Assembly: GCA_947626415.1 (NCBI GenBank)
Contig: CANQSA010000005.1
Coordinates: 62,001-126,000, forward strand
DNA from: an uncultured Lachnospiraceae bacterium
Lineage (GTDB): Bacteria; Bacillota; Clostridia; Lachnospirales; Lachnospiraceae
Direction of reading: 5' to 3'
DNA: 64,000 nucleotides
In this document: positions 36,359 to 46,390 of the stretch, piece by piece
Layout: every line of letters starts with the position of its first letter
Position numbering within the stretch: position 1 is the first letter of the stretch
Position numbers and translations under genes: made by a program
The notes under the pieces: model-generated
What the model was told of the DNA's origin: nothing
Seen by the model: only the letters and a program-made list of their open reading frames with translations
Databases searched by the model: none

Positions 36359-39178
36359 CTATCCGTTCAATTTCGCAAGTTTCTTTTTCATACTCCGGTT
36401 CATAAAGAATACGGTAACCGCCGCAAATACGCCGTGCAGAACCGCCAGCAGCAGATAATGGTACCAGCGGTAATATTTCATCAGATCATAAACAGCTCCG
36501 ACGCCGCAGATCTGCAGGATCAGCAGAATCGCCCATGCCGTTATCATTGCTGCCGCCGTCATGCAGCCCGTATCCGCATAAAACAACGCTTTCATGGTTT
36601 TCTGCCGCAGCCCCAGCAGTTTCATCGTCAGATAATCCTGCCGCCGCAGCGTCCAGATCACATACTGCAGCACAACGCCCAGCAAAAAAATCGCCGCCAG
36701 CACGCCGGCACAGATTCCCACTGTCACCAGCATATCCCGAACTGTCTCCATATCATAGGAAACCGCCCCCGACCGGAATACGCTGATCGCTTCATACCCC
36801 ATCGCCTCCAAATCGGCGATCACATCATCCGTATAGGCATAATCCTCGATATAAACAGACATTTCTTCACTATCCAGCTCCGGACAGATCTGTTCAAACA
36901 CTTCCCGGCTGACTTCATAAATATTGACGCCGTGCGCGGTCTCTGTCGGATCGATCGTCAGGCCGATCGTACTGGGCGTGCCGCCGTAATCCGTTACATC
37001 CGCGATCTGTCCGGCCGTATACTGTTTCACTCTTCCGTTTCTATCCTGATTCTGATCCGGCTGCCATGCCAGCACTGCCAGCGGATAAACCGCATACTGA
37101 CTCACGATTCCCGGCGTCGATGCCGGATAGCCATAACCTTCTCCGTCTGATATGATGATATTATTATCGTAAAATGCCGTGGAAAGCCGAACAAAATTTC
37201 CTTTTAATTCCGGGTTATATAGATAAATCGCTTTCTGCCGCCGGTACGCGATACTTTTACTGTCGGTATCTATCAGCGCCTCTGTCAAAATATCGGAAAT
37301 TCTTCCGTCTGTGGACGGGTTTCCGTCATAATATTTCATCACGGTTTCCGCCCAATAGTTTTGATTGCCCTGGGAAAGATCCCGTTTTCCCTTCGCCTTC
37401 AGGTATTCCAGATAGCGGGACAGGGCGCCTTTCACAGCGGCGTTGGAGACATCTGCCAATACTGCCTCCTGCCGATCCGGTTCGCCGTCCGTTTTCACCC
37501 CTGTCATCAGACTGATCTGATTCTGATAGGCGGCGGAAATATCCTTAACGCCGCGGGTATTCCGGTTGACGCCTTGCCCGAGATCCCAGTAATTTTCCAG
37601 ATAATAATAGAGGAAATGATTGATCTTGCCGTCATCCGCTGTCAAATATTTCACATATTCATCGGAAAAATAAACCTGCGGTTCCTCGCCTTCCACGATT
37701 CCGGTTATCTTCATCTGCGCGCAGACATAATTCGGCCCGGTATTGGAGATCAGTTCTTCTGCAGGCCCCGTCCGAACGGCCGCCCAGCGTTTGGTATCCA
37801 CCAGATAAAACGGGACTGTTTCTCCTATCTGCAGTCCGCAGCCTTCACTGACTGCCGCTTCGTAATAACCGACAGGAATCTGTCCTTTTTTCATCTTATC
37901 CTCTGACAGACAAGTTGCGGAACGCAGATAGCAGGAAGAATCCAGCATCTCCATATATTGAGCGTCCGGCATGTCATAGTCTGACTCACAAACCCGGAAT
38001 ACCTTTTTGTATCCCTGATTTTCCCCGTAATACACAGCGATATCCCCTGCCGCGCCATACCGGTCCGCCTGCTTTACATGTTCGACTCCCGTAATTGCCT
38101 CCAGATCCGTATTTTCAACCGCACTCTGATCTCTTTTCTGCACGACAAGTCTGGTCTTGTCTCCGTTCGGGAATCCATGATCCTCATAAATCTTGGACGA
38201 GGCCTTATCCAGTTGTCCGATGATCCCGCCCGTCAGGATCGCAAATCCTAAAGAGATCCCCAACAGAAACATCCCCAGCAGAAGATATCTGCGCGGCTGG
38301 GCGCTCCGGTTAAACCGCAGCAGTTCCCGGATGGTATGGGATTTTTCTTTCGCCGGCACGCCTTTTGCCTGCGGTTCGTTCATCTTCGCATCTGCATTTT
38401 CCGCAAACGCACTTTCCGCAGCCGTGCTTTCTGTATCCGTGTTTTCCACAACCGTGCTTTCCGCAGCTGCGCTTTCCGTATCCGCCATTTCCGCGCAGGG
38501 TGGATTGATCTGGCGATCCTCGGTAACGGTTCCGTCATGCAGACGGATCTTCCGGGTCGCGTAAGGCGCCGCCTGTTCATAATTGTGCGTGACCACGACC
38601 ACCAGCTTTTTGGCGGACAGGCGGTATAACAATTCCATGACCGCCGCCCCGTTCTCGCTGTCTAAATTGCCGGTGGGCTCGTCCGCTACAATGATATCCG
38701 TATTTTTCGCCAGCGCTCTGGCAATCGAAAGCCGCTGCCGCTGGCCGCTGGAAAGATTCGCCGCCTTCTTCCGGTGCAGATCCGCAAGCCCCACTTCCTC
38801 CAGATATTGAAGCGCCAGCCGTTTTCTCTCTTTGTTCGGCACCGCCCGAATGATCAGCGCGCATTCCACGTTCTGCAGGACGGTATAGCTGTCGATCAGC
38901 CGGTAGTCCTGATAAATAACGGCAATCTCTTTGTTTCGGTAATTTTCCCAGTCCTCTGCGCTGTAGTCTGAGGTAGGCTTGCCGCGAAACCAGAATTCCC
39001 CTTCCTCATAAGAATCCGTTCCGCTGAGTACCCGAAGCAGCGTACTTTTCCCGCTGCCGCTTTCCCCTGTAATCGCGACGAACTCTCCTTTTTTCAGTTC
39101 CAGGCTGACCCTGTCAAGGCCGACCGTTATCCCACTCCCGCCAGAGTAATATTTTGATAAGTTTTCTAAGCGGATCAT
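36359..39178 (-). CDS. ABC transporter ATPase-permease fusion (MacB/FtsX type), copy 3
   Basis: 939 aa, same domain order as copy 4 and collinear with it along the whole length. Motifs: [53 protein letters not shown]. The linker between ATPase and first membrane helix (about residues 230-275) is a degenerate tandem repeat around T-E-S-A-A-E-S and E-N-A-D units, encoded by an imperfect 15-30 bp DNA repeat at 38395-38495; copy 4 has a Lys-rich linker there instead. Probably a recent gene duplication with linker drift. Confidence 0.9.
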   Translation of the reverse strand: MIRLENLSKYYSGGSGITVGLDRVSLELKKGEFVAITGESGSGKSTLLRVLSGTDSYEEGEFWFRGKPTSDYSAEDWENYRNKEIAVIYQDYRLIDSYTVLQNVECALIIRAVPNKERKRLALQYLEEVGLADLHRKKAANLSSGQRQRLSIARALAKNTDIIVADEPTGNLDSENGAAVMELLYRLSAKKLVVVVTHNYEQAAPYATRKIRLHDGTVTEDRQINPPCAEMADTESAAAESTVVENTDTESTAAESAFAENADAKMNEPQAKGVPAKEKSHTIRELLRFNRSAQPRRYLLLGMFLLGISLGFAILTGGIIGQLDKASSKIYEDHGFPNGDKTRLVVQKRDQSAVENTDLEAITGVEHVKQADRYGAAGDIAVYYGENQGYKKVFRVCESDYDMPDAQYMEMLDSSCYLRSATCLSEDKMKKGQIPVGYYEAAVSEGCGLQIGETVPFYLVDTKRWAAVRTGPAEELISNTGPNYVCAQMKITGIVEGEEPQVYFSDEYVKYLTADDGKINHFLYYYLENYWDLGQGVNRNTRGVKDISAAYQNQISLMTGVKTDGEPDRQEAVLADVSNAAVKGALSRYLEYLKAKGKRDLSQGNQNYWAETVMKYYDGNPSTDGRISDILTEALIDTDSKSIAYRRQKAIYLYNPELKGNFVRLSTAFYDNNIIISDGEGYGYPASTPGIVSQYAVYPLAVLAWQPDQNQDRNGRVKQYTAGQIADVTDYGGTPSTIGLTIDPTETAHGVNIYEVSREVFEQICPELDSEEMSVYIEDYAYTDDVIADLEAMGYEAISVFRSGAVSYDMETVRDMLVTVGICAGVLAAIFLLGVVLQYVIWTLRRQDYLTMKLLGLRQKTMKALFYADTGCMTAAAMITAWAILLILQICGVGAVYDLMKYYRWYHYLLLAVLHGVFAAVTVFFMNRSMKKKLAKLNG
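38395..38495 (-). repeat. Imperfect tandem repeat in the ABC copy 3 linker
   Basis: About 100 bp of degenerate repeats (plus-strand core CTTTCCGCA/CTTTCCGTA followed by CCG) encoding Ala/Glu/Ser/Thr units. Possible length-variable region. Confidence 0.6.
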
Positions 39179-39201
39179 ACGTCATTCCCCCTCCGCTCTC
39201 A

Positions 39202-41844
39202 TCAAATATCGTACTTGGAAGCAAGCTGTGCAGGCGGCATTCTCAGGATCCTGCAGATCGGCAGAATACCGATCAGAACCGTGACCGCCACCAGGAAGAC
39301 CAGCGTTGCCAGAACCGCGTACCACGGATAAATCACCGTAATATTCAGCGCTTCAATCCCGGAGATCATCTTCGTCACCAGCGTAGTAAGCAGGACTGCC
39401 GGCAGGATCGTATACGCGCTGATCACCAGATTTTCAATGGCGAACAGTCCCACAATGCTGCTTTTCGCTACCCCCAGCAGCCGGTATACGCTCAGATCCT
39501 GCATCCGGGCAATGGCGTTTGCCTTCATCATAAAATATAGGATAATAAAGGAGATCACAAAGATCGTAATGGTAATAATGATCCGGGCGTCAAATTTCAG
39601 CTGCTTTGCGGCCCGATAAGCCTCCATATCTTTCTCATAGGAATCCGTAACCATGTATTTTAACTTACCCGCAATCTCCTGGGGCAAACCGTTCTGCAGA
39701 TACTCTTTTACCGCGTCCTTATCCTCCGCGTAAACGGACAACTCTCTGTATTTACAGATCGACGCGGACAACAGTTTCTCATAATCGTCGTCATTTACGA
39801 TCACATCCGCCGTAGTCTGGCTGTCTTCAAAATACCATTTTACACGCAGTTCCACGCCGTTGCTCAGCTTGGTCGTAAGCGGGAACCCTTCCCATGTTTC
39901 CAGGCTTTCCAGATACTCCGCGAAACTCATGACTGCCCGGTCCTTTTCCGGATTGTTCTCAAACCTTGCCCGGATCTCTTCGTAAGTTTCTCCCTCTTTC
40001 CCGGCAAACGCGTCCAGAATATCCTGATCATCCCACCACTGCCGCAGCGTCTCATAGGCGGAATAGTTGTCCTTGGTATATGCAAGCATGACTTTCTGAT
40101 AATTGCTCTTTGTCAGCAGACATTCTCCGGGCGCCACTTCCACATCCATCTGCGGATTGTTCTTCTTAAATTCCGAAAAGAACTGTATATTGTCGATGTA
40201 CGGTCCGGAGGTCATCATGGCGCTCGGCATCATATAGATATCCGGCTGCTCGGAATCGCTGATCCCCACAATGGTAAATACCATGTTGTTATACTGGGAA
40301 ACCACGCTTTTATTCAGAAAATGCTCGATCGAATTTACCACGTTCGTGATCTGAGAACCGGATTTCATAAAGTTGGAAAGCACCCACCGGTCCACCACGA
40401 TCTCTGTGGACTGCTCCGGCATCCGGCCGTAGATCAGCTGCGATTCATCCAGCCGGCTGACATTGACAATGCTGAATTGGTTTAATTTGGCGGAAATGCC
40501 TTCGAGCTGCCAGAAGCCTTCATACCGGTAAGACATATCCGCGCGGCTGCCCATCTGGATCTCCAGCGGCAGACCGCTTGCCCGCATTGCCTCTAAGGAC
40601 TGCGCGACGGCGTCGCTTAACTCCTCATCCGTAACCATATCGTTTTTCTCCGCTTTCAGTTCCAATATATGGGAGTCGGAGATAACCGCTTCTTCCTTAT
40701 TGATATCCAGGATCGTCATCAGATCCTGTGCCGCCAATACGATCAGGGCGGACATGGCCAGCAGGGCAATGATCAGAAAAATCTGCTTTTTCCCCAACGT
40801 CCGGATATTCTGAAGCGCCATCTGCCAGGATTCCCGCAGTCCCAGCTTCGGGATCCGGGTGTTGCTGATCGGTTTCAGATCATAGGCAAAGCTCTCTACA
40901 TCCGCCATTTCAGCCACCGGACGTTTGCTGTCTACGACCTTCTTTTCACTCTCCGGCGTCAGAAAATCCACGCTGAGATCCGTATTGGCTCCGGTGCTGA
41001 TATAGATACGGTCATTTTCATAGATCAGCTGCAGGGTAAGCGGCGGCATCTCGGTGTCCGGCTGTTGATAGAGTTCCAGCTTCACCTGCGCGTTTTGAAA
41101 TTCCTGCCGGTCCAATTCCTGCAGGTAAATATTATTATCATCATAGAAGTGGTACACGCCGTCGCCGCTTCTCTGTTCCTCTTTCTCAATCCTGCCGTCG
41201 GTAATCCAGAGGATCCGATCCGCGAAAAATTCCGCAATGGATCTCTCATGGGTTACCACCACGACCAGACAATTCTGCGAAACCTTTTTTAAGATACTCA
41301 TGATCCGCATGGTGTTGGCCTCATCCAGATTGCCGGTCGGTTCGTCCGCGAAGATCACGCGAGGCATCTTAGCCAGCGCTCTGGCGATGGCGATTCGCTG
41401 CTGCTGGCCGCCGGAAAGCTGGGAAACCAGCCGTTTCTTGTAGCGGCGCATATCCACAGCCTCCAATACATAGTTGATCCGTTCCTGCTTTTCTTCTTCC
41501 GTAATGTCATACAGCGCCAGACCGATCAGAATATTATACTCCACCGTCTGATCCTGCAGCAGATAGTAATTCTGAAAAATATATCCGAATTTTTCATTTC
41601 GGATCTTCTCCTGATTGGCAGTGCCGTATTTGCTGATCTCCTCTCCGTCCACGGAAATGGTCCCGCTGCTGAAATCATCCAGTCCGCTGACCGTATTCAT
41701 CAATGTCGTCTTGCCGGAGCCGCTTTCCCCCAGAATGCAGACCAGCCCGGTATCTTCCAACTGCAGCGTAGTCTCATTGATCACATGCAGTTCATTGCTT
41801 TTTCCTTTGTTGTAATATTTATTTAACCCTGTGATATGAATCAT
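39202..41844 (-). CDS. ABC transporter ATPase-permease fusion, divergent copy 2
   Basis: 880 aa. ATPase domain with [37 protein letters not shown] and [12 protein letters not shown], then an added ~100-residue soluble segment after the ATPase ([14 protein letters not shown] onwards), a membrane helix near residue 355, an extracytoplasmic domain and C-terminal FtsX helices. It differs clearly from the other three copies, with a separate sensor domain, so the set may form heteromeric pairs. Ends [12 protein letters not shown], a tail common in FtsX-like permeases. Confidence 0.9.
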   Translation of the reverse strand: MIHITGLNKYYNKGKSNELHVINETTLQLEDTGLVCILGESGSGKTTLMNTVSGLDDFSSGTISVDGEEISKYGTANQEKIRNEKFGYIFQNYYLLQDQTVEYNILIGLALYDITEEEKQERINYVLEAVDMRRYKKRLVSQLSGGQQQRIAIARALAKMPRVIFADEPTGNLDEANTMRIMSILKKVSQNCLVVVVTHERSIAEFFADRILWITDGRIEKEEQRSGDGVYHFYDDNNIYLQELDRQEFQNAQVKLELYQQPDTEMPPLTLQLIYENDRIYISTGANTDLSVDFLTPESEKKVVDSKRPVAEMADVESFAYDLKPISNTRIPKLGLRESWQMALQNIRTLGKKQIFLIIALLAMSALIVLAAQDLMTILDINKEEAVISDSHILELKAEKNDMVTDEELSDAVAQSLEAMRASGLPLEIQMGSRADMSYRYEGFWQLEGISAKLNQFSIVNVSRLDESQLIYGRMPEQSTEIVVDRWVLSNFMKSGSQITNVVNSIEHFLNKSVVSQYNNMVFTIVGISDSEQPDIYMMPSAMMTSGPYIDNIQFFSEFKKNNPQMDVEVAPGECLLTKSNYQKVMLAYTKDNYSAYETLRQWWDDQDILDAFAGKEGETYEEIRARFENNPEKDRAVMSFAEYLESLETWEGFPLTTKLSNGVELRVKWYFEDSQTTADVIVNDDDYEKLLSASICKYRELSVYAEDKDAVKEYLQNGLPQEIAGKLKYMVTDSYEKDMEAYRAAKQLKFDARIIITITIFVISFIILYFMMKANAIARMQDLSVYRLLGVAKSSIVGLFAIENLVISAYTILPAVLLTTLVTKMISGIEALNITVIYPWYAVLATLVFLVAVTVLIGILPICRILRMPPAQLASKYDI

Positions 41845-41853
41845 AATCTTCTC

Positions 41854-44223
41854 CTATTTTTCCTTGCTAAACACCTGATTTTTCTTTTTCTTCGCAGATA
41901 ACAGATACCAGTTAAACAGTATGCCGGCCGCCCAGCCCATCGCGCCCGCGATCAGAAGAAAGGCCGCATAATGTACCCACCGCAAATAATGTACGATCCG
42001 AATGATCTGCGCCTGCTGCTGCAAATTGAGAATCCACACGATCAGCAGAACCACCACGCCTGCCGTCAGCATCCCGGTGATCAAATCCCACCGGTTGATC
42101 TGCGACAGCATATTCCGCCGCATCCCCAGCGCGCGGAAGATATCAAAATCATTTCGCTTCAGTTTCATGACCGCATGGAGCACGATCAAAAACAGTATAA
42201 TAGAAACTACCAGAGCGCCTGCGGAAATCCCCAGCGTCGTCATCTGATCCTGCAGTTTCTCATAGTCGTACCCGCTCGCGCTGACCCGCGCCGCGCTGAT
42301 CCCTTCACAGCCCAGCTCCGCCAGCTGCCCAAGCACTTCGTCCGTATACGCATAGTCTGTGATATAAACCGTAGACTGATTGTCCCGAACGGCTGCCGTC
42401 AGTTCTTCATACACACCCTTTCCCGCCGAGATCATATTTCTGGAATTTTGATTTCCCTCTCCTTTTAACGAGACGGTCATCTCTTTTTCCGTCAGATTCT
42501 CTCCGTCCATTCCCTGATACCGGATCACCGCTTCCTTGCTGAAATATTCCGATACGTTTCCGCCTTCAAATTCCCGGTTCTCCAGATTCAGGAAATGCTG
42601 GAAGGAAATACTGATCTCATTGTCCCCCAGGCTGCTGTCATAAATCACCTTTGCATTCAGGCTGATCGGCAGATCGCTGACATAGCTGTCTTCCACTGTC
42701 CCCTTTTTTACATCCGTGTACTTGTGGTACTCCACCACGAAGTCAGATGCTCCATACTTCACGCCAAATGTCCTGTACAGCTCCGGTGAAAAATATACCT
42801 GTTCGTCCTCCTGCTTCAGCAGTCCGACCACGACCAGATCCCGATGCGCCCACTGCATGCTCGTCCACTGTAATTTAGAAGAAAAATACACCGGAATCGT
42901 CGTTCCCAATATACTTTCATCTTCACTGTAGCAGACGATCTCATTTTCCGCCTCCGGCAGTCTGCCCGCTTTCAGATCCTCTTTCGTTAAAGCCCCCGAG
43001 GATTTTATGTACTGGTCTTCCTTTAAAAATGTAATATCCATTCGTTTGGAACCCGCACGGTCGTCGCTGAACTCGAACCGGGCGGAATAATCTATTTCCG
43101 GCTTCCAGTAATAGTTGATATCGCTGCCATTGTCGCCGGGTTCCACCAATGCGACATGAGAAATCTCCCCGATCTGGGACAGCGTCTCTTCCGGAATCGC
43201 TTTTCCATCAATCCTCCTTACGATCAGCCTTGTAAAGTCCACATTTTTGACAATCTGCTGACTCACCCGTTTTGCGATCGTGCTGTCCAGATTCGCCACG
43301 AAATTTCCCATAAAGATAAAGACGGCAAATACGGAAACGAGCATCAGAATAAAGAGAAACAGCGTTCTGTGCGGCTGCGCGAGCCGGTTCATGCGGACAA
43401 ACTGCCGCGCCACCTTAAATTCATTTCCGCGGTTTTCGCGCTGCTCCGCATTTTCCTGCGCGGTTTCTGTCTCTCCCTTTCCCATTTTTTCTGTCCGGCT
43501 TTCGGTCTGCTGCGCTGCTTCCCGATCCTGCCGGTTAGCGGCGATTCTGGTATCTTCCACCAGATCCCCGTTGTGCAGCCGGATCCGTCTTGTCGCGAAC
43601 GGCGCCGCCTGTTCGTAATTGTGCGTCACTACGATCACCAGCTTGTCCTTTGACAGCTCATACAGGATCCGCATGACCTGTTCTCCGTTCTCACTGTCAA
43701 GATTTCCGGTCGGTTCGTCCGCCACGATAATATCCGTATCTTTTGCCAGCGCTCTGGCAATCCCCAGACGCTGCTTCTGTCCGCTCGACATATGGGACGC
43801 TTTCTGATGCGCCTGTTTTTCCAGCCCCACCTGTTCCAGACACCGCATCGCTTTTTCCTTTGCCGCTCTGCGGTCAAACTCCCCGTTCTGGCAGATCATG
43901 ATCACGCTGATCACATTTTCCAGCGCTGTATAGCTGTCGATCAGCTGATACGACTGGTATATAAAACTGATCTTGTTCCTGCGGTATTCCTCCCATTCCT
44001 GAGGGCCGTATAACGAGGTTTCCTCCCCGTCTACCCGCATTTCTCCCCCTTCGTAAGTATCCATACCGCTGATCACATTCAGAAGCGTACTTTTTCCGCT
44101 CCCGCTCTCTCCGGTGATCGCGACAAATTCTCCTTTTTCCAACTCCAGATTTATTCGCCTGAGTCCCAAAACTACGGAAGTTTTTGTGTAGTAAAATTTG
44201 GAAACTTCCCGCAAAGAAATCAT
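41854..44223 (-). CDS. ABC transporter ATPase-permease fusion, copy 1 (first of operon)
   Basis: 789 aa from the ATG at 44223, 6 nt after GGAGGTGG; the upstream extension to 44289 covers the promoter. ATPase motifs [64 protein letters not shown]; charged linker; membrane helix near residue 300; a shorter extracytoplasmic domain than copies 3 and 4; C-terminal FtsX helices. No two-component system sits beside it, unlike Bce/Vex-type modules. Confidence 0.9.
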   Translation of the reverse strand: MISLREVSKFYYTKTSVVLGLRRINLELEKGEFVAITGESGSGKSTLLNVISGMDTYEGGEMRVDGEETSLYGPQEWEEYRRNKISFIYQSYQLIDSYTALENVISVIMICQNGEFDRRAAKEKAMRCLEQVGLEKQAHQKASHMSSGQKQRLGIARALAKDTDIIVADEPTGNLDSENGEQVMRILYELSKDKLVIVVTHNYEQAAPFATRRIRLHNGDLVEDTRIAANRQDREAAQQTESRTEKMGKGETETAQENAEQRENRGNEFKVARQFVRMNRLAQPHRTLFLFILMLVSVFAVFIFMGNFVANLDSTIAKRVSQQIVKNVDFTRLIVRRIDGKAIPEETLSQIGEISHVALVEPGDNGSDINYYWKPEIDYSARFEFSDDRAGSKRMDITFLKEDQYIKSSGALTKEDLKAGRLPEAENEIVCYSEDESILGTTIPVYFSSKLQWTSMQWAHRDLVVVGLLKQEDEQVYFSPELYRTFGVKYGASDFVVEYHKYTDVKKGTVEDSYVSDLPISLNAKVIYDSSLGDNEISISFQHFLNLENREFEGGNVSEYFSKEAVIRYQGMDGENLTEKEMTVSLKGEGNQNSRNMISAGKGVYEELTAAVRDNQSTVYITDYAYTDEVLGQLAELGCEGISAARVSASGYDYEKLQDQMTTLGISAGALVVSIILFLIVLHAVMKLKRNDFDIFRALGMRRNMLSQINRWDLITGMLTAGVVVLLIVWILNLQQQAQIIRIVHYLRWVHYAAFLLIAGAMGWAAGILFNWYLLSAKKKKNQVFSKEK

Positions 44224-44226
44224 TGT

Positions 44227-44285
44227 ACCACCTCCCTTTTTTCTGTTTTTCAGTATAACATACTTTTCTGCCCTGCGGAGGTGGT
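44227..44285. promoter_or_regulatory. Promoter region of the ABC operon with a dyad centred on the -10 box
   Basis: The minus strand carries TGTTATACT, an extended -10 (TATACT at 44252-44257) with a poor -35. Complementary 9-nt arms ACCACCTCC (44227-44235) and GGAGGTGGT (44277-44285) are symmetric about the -10 box. One arm covers the ribosome-binding site of the first gene, so in any longer transcript the site would be sequestered. Confidence 0.55.
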
Positions 44286-44304
44286 TCAATGAATTTTCAT
44301 ATAA

Positions 44305-44332
44305 CTTTTACAACTCTTTTACATCTTTTGCA
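44305..44332 (-). promoter_or_regulatory. Direct repeats upstream of the ABC operon promoter
   Basis: CTTTTACA at 44305-44312 and 44316-44323 (11-bp period) and CTTTTGCA at 44325-44332 on the plus strand; minus strand reading TGTAAAAG. Spacing and position (about -60 to -85) suit an OmpR-family response regulator. Confidence 0.45.
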
Positions 44333-44360
44333 TAAAAAATGTCATACAGACCGGTAAGAT

Positions 44361-44606
44361 TTATTTACAATTACAATCCTCGTTATTTTTTGCCGCCGCC
44401 TTATCACACGGGAACGCCGGATTGATGGCATAGAAGTTTTTGGAATTTAGCTTCTCAGTTACCATACGCAGGCCTTCACCGAACCGCTGATAGTGTACGA
44501 TCTCCCGCTGACGCAGATAGCGGATCGGATCGCATACCTCCGGGTCTTTTACCAGACGCAGGATATTGTCATAGGTGGTTCGGGCTTTTTGTTCTGCTAC
44601 AATCAT
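44361..44606 (-). pseudogene. cotJC: C-terminal remnant of a CotJC/manganese-catalase gene, cut by the mobile element
   Basis: 81 codons matching only the C-terminal part of CotJC-type manganese catalases: AEQKARTTYDNILRL, YLRQREIVHYQRFGEGL and NSKNFYAINPAFP. The family is about 190-200 aa, so the first ~110 residues are missing. Homology begins at VAEQKAR, within a few bases of the left end of the integrated element (44600-44623). The missing half should lie beyond the right end of the element, outside this window. The family forms part of the inner spore coat or destroys hydrogen peroxide. Confidence 0.8.
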
Positions 44607-44623
44607 GTAAGTACAACTTGTGA
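44598..44623. other. Left attachment junction of the conjugative element
   Basis: Boundary between the cotJC remnant and the recombinase stop codon (44624). Contains ACAATCATGTAAGTACAACTT, a partly symmetric stretch. The exact core (often a dinucleotide for large serine recombinases) cannot be set without the right end. Confidence 0.6.
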
Positions 44624-46183
44624 TTAAAAGTTCCAGTGAATTTCAATCGGAACGTCCCTTGTTCCCGGAATACGCTTGCCAACAGATATATAGTCAATCA
44701 GCGTTTCCACGATCTCACGGGTAAGATGATCCAGATTGGTATATTGTTCAATCAGTTCACGACGGTTATCTCCGTTTTTTATTTTATCATCCAACTTAAC
44801 CAGCTGTTTTTTATCTTCTATTATAAGGTTTTCCAGATGATCCCGCTCAGCAGAAAACTCCTGTGACATTTCAATATAATCACTTTCAGGAATCACACCC
44901 CTTACTTTGTCTAAATACAATTCGCGGATTCCCTTTGAAAAATCTGAAATTTTCTTCTGATAAATTGCAATATCAGATAATATCCGTTCTTTTTGTGCCT
45001 GGAGATTGTTACAAAATTCCACATTAAGCTCCAGTTCCTCTTTATCCAGATATTCAGCAGATAACCGGCGCAATTCTGCGAGAACCATTTGTTCCAGCCT
45101 GTTAACAGAGATAAAAGAGCCGATACAAGCGTTTTTCGCTATATGGCGGCTGCTGCACTTTAAATAATGATCCCCATGGCTTTTATAGGACCGCATTGTG
45201 TAGCCGCAATTTGCACAGCGGGCTTTTCTGGCAAACAGGCCAATAGTACCCACCGTAAATGGCTTGGCCCGCTGTGCGACTAATGCCTGTACTCTGTCCC
45301 ACAATTCCCGGTCGATAATAGGCTCATGGGTATCTTCGACAATATACCATTCGCTTTTAGGACGCGGCTTGCATTGCTTTGTTTTGTATGACACGCTGCC
45401 GTATTTACCCTGCACCATATTGCCGATATACATCTCATTTGTAAGCATATCTGATATTGCAAAATATTGCCACAAAGTACTGTTTTTTCTCTTCGGCTGC
45501 TGGTAGCGTAACCCATGCAGCCGCTTATATTCTGTGGGATTTGGGATCCCCCGGTCATTCAGCATCCTGGCAATAGCTGTTTTTCCGTATCCTTGGGAAA
45601 ACAGAGTAAATACTTCTCTGACAACAACAGCAGCTTCCGGATCTATGATCAGATGTCCTTTTTGATCCGGATCTTTTTTATAGCCGTAAAGAGCGAAAGC
45701 ACCAATATGGTATCCGTTCATCCGCCTGTTTCTTAAGACGCTGCGGATGTTCTCCGACATATCTTCCAGATACCACTCATTAACCAGTCCGTTGATCTGC
45801 CGGGATTTTTTATTACCTCTATTGGCGGTGTCCGCATTATCTACAATAGAAATAAAGCGAATCCCCCAAATAGGGAATAATCCATGTATGTATTTTTCCA
45901 CCAATTCCAGCTCACGGGTAAACCGGGACTGGGTTTTACAAAGGATGATATCAAACTTATGCTGCTCGGCATCACGAAGCAGCCGGTTAAACGCCGGACG
46001 TCTCCGATCGGCGCCGGTGTAATCGTCGTCGGAATAGATATCATATATCTCCCAGCCTTGTTCCATAGCATATTGCAACAACATGGTCTTTTGATTCTGT
46101 ATACTGCCGCTATCATCTGTTTTAAACAGCTTATTTCTGTCTTCTTCGGACAAACGACAATAAATTGCTACTAAATTATTCAT
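44624..46183 (-). CDS. Large serine recombinase (TnpX/TndX-like integrase of the element)
   Basis: 519 aa. N-terminal resolvase domain with catalytic Ser in AIYCRLSEED, then SRFTRELELVEKYI; recombinase domain; zinc-ribbon CANCGYTMRS paired with CSSRH; and a C-terminal coiled coil (LQAQKERILSDIAIYQKK). It excises and inserts the element without a host tyrosine recombinase. It is transcribed outward to the left end, as usual. ATG at 46183 with AGGAG 6 nt upstream and its own promoter. Confidence 0.95.
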   Translation of the reverse strand: MNNLVAIYCRLSEEDRNKLFKTDDSGSIQNQKTMLLQYAMEQGWEIYDIYSDDDYTGADRRRPAFNRLLRDAEQHKFDIILCKTQSRFTRELELVEKYIHGLFPIWGIRFISIVDNADTANRGNKKSRQINGLVNEWYLEDMSENIRSVLRNRRMNGYHIGAFALYGYKKDPDQKGHLIIDPEAAVVVREVFTLFSQGYGKTAIARMLNDRGIPNPTEYKRLHGLRYQQPKRKNSTLWQYFAISDMLTNEMYIGNMVQGKYGSVSYKTKQCKPRPKSEWYIVEDTHEPIIDRELWDRVQALVAQRAKPFTVGTIGLFARKARCANCGYTMRSYKSHGDHYLKCSSRHIAKNACIGSFISVNRLEQMVLAELRRLSAEYLDKEELELNVEFCNNLQAQKERILSDIAIYQKKISDFSKGIRELYLDKVRGVIPESDYIEMSQEFSAERDHLENLIIEDKKQLVKLDDKIKNGDNRRELIEQYTNLDHLTREIVETLIDYISVGKRIPGTRDVPIEIHWNF

Positions 46184-46218
46184 GCTTGTCTCCTATAAAG
46201 ACAAACCTGCTCTTCTTT

Positions 46219-46247
46219 ATAATATACTATAGAGCATAGTTTGTAAA
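46219..46247 (-). promoter_or_regulatory. Promoter of the serine recombinase
   Basis: Minus strand TTTACA (46242-46247), 17-nt spacer, TATTAT (46219-46224). It lies just after the stop of the 44-aa gene upstream, so the recombinase can be expressed alone. Confidence 0.65.
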
Positions 46248-46255
46248 GAATTGCT

Positions 46256-46390
46256 TTAACATTTCTCCACTGTTATTCTTTTATTTTTTTCAATCTGGTT
46301 AATCAAGGCTATCCAAATTTTCGTATATTGGCTTTTTGTTATCCCGCCGTTTCTGAAAACACTTTTGCAAATACTCTGTTCCTGTGCCAT
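46256..46390 (-). CDS. 44-aa small protein upstream of the recombinase (TnpW-like)
   Basis: Short frame MAQEQSICKSVFRNGG... with TKIWIALINQIEKNK, behind AAGGGGTGAG at a good distance. The layout (a Cys/Phe-rich N-terminus, then W-I-x-L-I-N-Q-hydrophobic-E) resembles small transposon proteins annotated as TnpW next to large serine recombinases. Possibly a directionality factor or regulator; the function is unknown. Similarity is from memory, so moderate confidence. Confidence 0.6.
   Translation of the reverse strand: MAQEQSICKSVFRNGGITKSQYTKIWIALINQIEKNKRITVEKC

Noticed and set aside
35285-38629. Long plus-strand frames opposite the ABC fusion genes
   Set aside because: Mirror-strand shadows of GC-rich coding sequence; duplicated in both paralogues and lacking starts or families.
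44361-44606. Independent 81-aa gene
   Set aside because: Matches only the C-terminal part of a longer family and abuts the element end, so treated as a truncated remnant.
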